Origin: Tenacibaculum caenipelagi
GTDB taxonomy: Bacteria; Bacteroidota; Bacteroidia; Flavobacteriales; Flavobacteriaceae
Length of the DNA stretch: 64,000 bases
Assembly (NCBI RefSeq): GCF_004363005.1
Contig: NZ_SNYH01000002.1
Coordinates: 372,001-436,000, forward strand
Reading direction: 5' to 3'
The translations under genes were made by a program, and so were the position numbers. The notes beneath the pieces were generated by a model, which was given only the letters and a program-made list of their open reading frames with translations, was not told where the DNA came from and made no database searches. Shown piece after piece: positions 62,761 to 64,000 of the stretch. Each line of letters starts with the position of its first letter. Positions within the stretch are counted from its first letter, which is position 1.

Positions 62761-63177
62761 CTATCCTTTAGCAATGGCTTCTCCCAATTCTTCATTGGTC
62801 ATAGCAATGCCATCCATATTCCAGGTACCATCTACTGTATGTATTGAGTTTGTCCATATGTGCTTTTTAGGAATTCTACCTTCTGAATGTTTGTGGACAA
62901 TTTCTGTTACTTCAGCAAAGAAATTTTTTTGAACTTTTCTGTCAGCTAATGCAAACGAAGGAGACTTAATTTCTATCCAAGCCCCTTCTATAGGTTCTCC
63001 TGCCGAAAAGGTTTCATTCTTAGGCTGTACATGTAATTGTGCGGTTACATTTGGAGTCATTACAGTGTTTCCTCCTAAACCATGGTGTGCTAGAAAGGCA
63101 TTTGTAATTTCTTTGACAATTTTTTCTCGTTTCTGTGAAGGAACAGTTCCTTCTGTTAATGTTACTGTTATTGGCAT
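62761..63177 (-). CDS. Tautomerase/4-oxalocrotonate tautomerase-like protein
   Basis: 138-residue tautomerase-superfamily protein. The enzyme needs Pro as residue 1 after Met removal; the ATG at 63177 gives MPITVTLTEGTVPSQKREKIV, which fits exactly, whereas the longer in-frame start at 63213 would bury the Pro. Two related halves of about 60 residues suggest a fused pair (second half SPSFALADRKVQKNFFAEVTEIVHKH). Substrate unknown. Confidence 0.85.
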   Translation of the reverse strand: MPITVTLTEGTVPSQKREKIVKEITNAFLAHHGLGGNTVMTPNVTAQLHVQPKNETFSAGEPIEGAWIEIKSPSFALADRKVQKNFFAEVTEIVHKHSEGRIPKKHIWTNSIHTVDGTWNMDGIAMTNEELGEAIAKG

Positions 63178-63328
63178 AATAAGATTATTTAGGTTATGAA
63201 CTTTGTTGTTCAATAACAGTGCAAAATTGTAGAATAAAAGAAATACAAAAATTGTCTTATGACAACGGTTTAAATAGCCATCATACTTTGTATAATTGTT
63301 GCATTGTTCTTAATGATATAAGAATCTC

Positions 63329-63898
63329 TTATAGCTTAGCTCTTAATTTACTTAAGGTAGAATTAGTCATTCCAAGATAGGAAGCAACAGCTTTACTAGA
63401 AATACGAGTGAGTAGTTTAGGTTCATGTTCCATTACCCATTTAAGCTTGTCTATACCTTCCATTCCTAAAAAGCTATAGATTCTCATTTGTGAATGAATA
63501 AATGCAAATTCCATAAATTGATGATAAATATTAGCAAAAGGAGTTGAGTTGTTTACTAAGTTGTAAAAATCATTACGATTGATGGTTAATAATTCAGAAG
63601 GTTCTAATGAGACCAAACAGTCTCTTGATGGCTTTTGGAGGATAAAACTAGTATTAGCAGAAATAATACTATCTTCTAAAGCAAAATATCCTGTTATTTC
63701 ATTGCCTTTATCATCTATTTCGTAGAGTCTCAAACAGCCTTTTTTTATAAAATAAAAGTGATTACACGTTTGTCCGAAATTACAAAGTATTTCATTTCTA
63801 ACTGTTTTAATAGGTTTAAAACAAGAAATAATTTGGTCTAAATCTTTTGGAGTTATGACTGTACGAGCTTTTATATAGTTTTCTAATTCTGTATACAC
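63329..63898 (-). CDS. Crp/Fnr family transcriptional regulator
   Basis: 189 residues: cyclic-nucleotide-binding-like domain (NEILCNFGQTCNHFYFIKKGCLRLYEIDDKGNEITGYF, about 37-70) and a C-terminal HTH (TRISSKAVASYLGMTNSTLSKLRAKL). The start is GTG at 63898 (MYTELENYIKART); no ATG fits. Related to the regulator at 44574 in layout but distinct in sequence. It precedes the tautomerase and DJ-1-like genes on the same strand with a gap of 151 bp, so it may regulate them (inference). Confidence 0.9.
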   Translation of the reverse strand: MYTELENYIKARTVITPKDLDQIISCFKPIKTVRNEILCNFGQTCNHFYFIKKGCLRLYEIDDKGNEITGYFALEDSIISANTSFILQKPSRDCLVSLEPSELLTINRNDFYNLVNNSTPFANIYHQFMEFAFIHSQMRIYSFLGMEGIDKLKWVMEHEPKLLTRISSKAVASYLGMTNSTLSKLRAKL

Positions 63899-64000
63899 TT
63901 TGATCTATTTATTCAAAAAAGTCGAAGGTATTACATAATAATGGTTAAAAAATTGTCATATAACATTGTTTTCTGTATTAATTGAAGAGTTTTTTATTGA
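63899..64000. other. Window end, no gene seen
   Basis: 102 A+T-rich bases upstream of the Crp/Fnr regulator; presumably holds its promoter, but no clear -7 box was found. Confidence 0.4.

Overview
The window is a chromosomal segment of a marine-type member of the Bacteroidota, most likely family Flavobacteriaceae (Tenacibaculum/Polaribacter-like; genus is inference). The evidence is low G+C content, three very large secreted proteins ending in type IX secretion (T9SS) sorting domains, lipoproteins, an almost complete lack of Shine-Dalgarno sites, and repeated use of the Bacteroidota promoter -7 box TAnnTTTG (over a dozen good matches listed). There are no rRNA genes, CRISPR arrays, insertion sequences or prophage. 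One tRNA-Leu(CAA) is present.

Layout. 1-1676: 3' part of an AIPR-family phage-defence-type gene that runs in from the left. 1759-6753: mfd, an RDD membrane protein, palindromic repeats and an EamA transporter. 6750-13033: a conserved hypothetical, a PKD lipoprotein, dprA, a HU-CCDC81/SPOR envelope protein, an acyl-CoA thioesterase and an AI-2E-type permease. 13170-18891 (minus): fused peptide-ABC ATPase, sugar-phosphate nucleotidyltransferase, TPR protein, DUF4292 lipoprotein and EnvC-like protein, which look like an envelope-assembly cluster. 19212-30218: three T9SS exoproteins (M43 protease, M4 protease, BNR/sortilin-like protein) that share the same FN3 and GEVED modules. 30294-43426: housekeeping genes (ABC-F, exonuclease, DUF4153, PhoB/PhoR-like pair, purD, DUF6909-like, S41 protease, rnpA, glutaryl-CoA dehydrogenase). 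43587-47256: small membrane protein, LysE exporter, Crp/Fnr regulator, PNPOx-like protein, glpK. 47257-51096: a TPR histidine kinase/response regulator pair surrounded by small transcription units. 51097-61669: TrmH-like methyltransferase, mutS, a second TPR histidine kinase, MATE, enoyl-CoA hydratase, two tiny membrane proteins, queD, pth, rplY, prs. 61780-64000: tRNA-Leu, DJ-1-like protein, tautomerase, Crp/Fnr regulator.

The most unusual region is 47365-47914. Directly downstream of the response regulator gene, three tandem minus-strand units share the same promoter architecture. Each has two CGG-containing direct repeats exactly 22 bp apart, the second starting exactly 36 bp before a perfect TAnnTTTG box. 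Each is followed by a short transcript that opens with a hairpin and ends in a strong intrinsic terminator. One unit encodes a 33-residue peptide; the other two look like structured small RNAs of about 75 nt. A Gly-rich 42-residue peptide gene preceded by a G8 tract lies on the other side of the kinase gene. This looks like a two-component system with its own dedicated set of small outputs, and I know of no description of it.

All functional calls come from motif recognition by eye; no database search was run.
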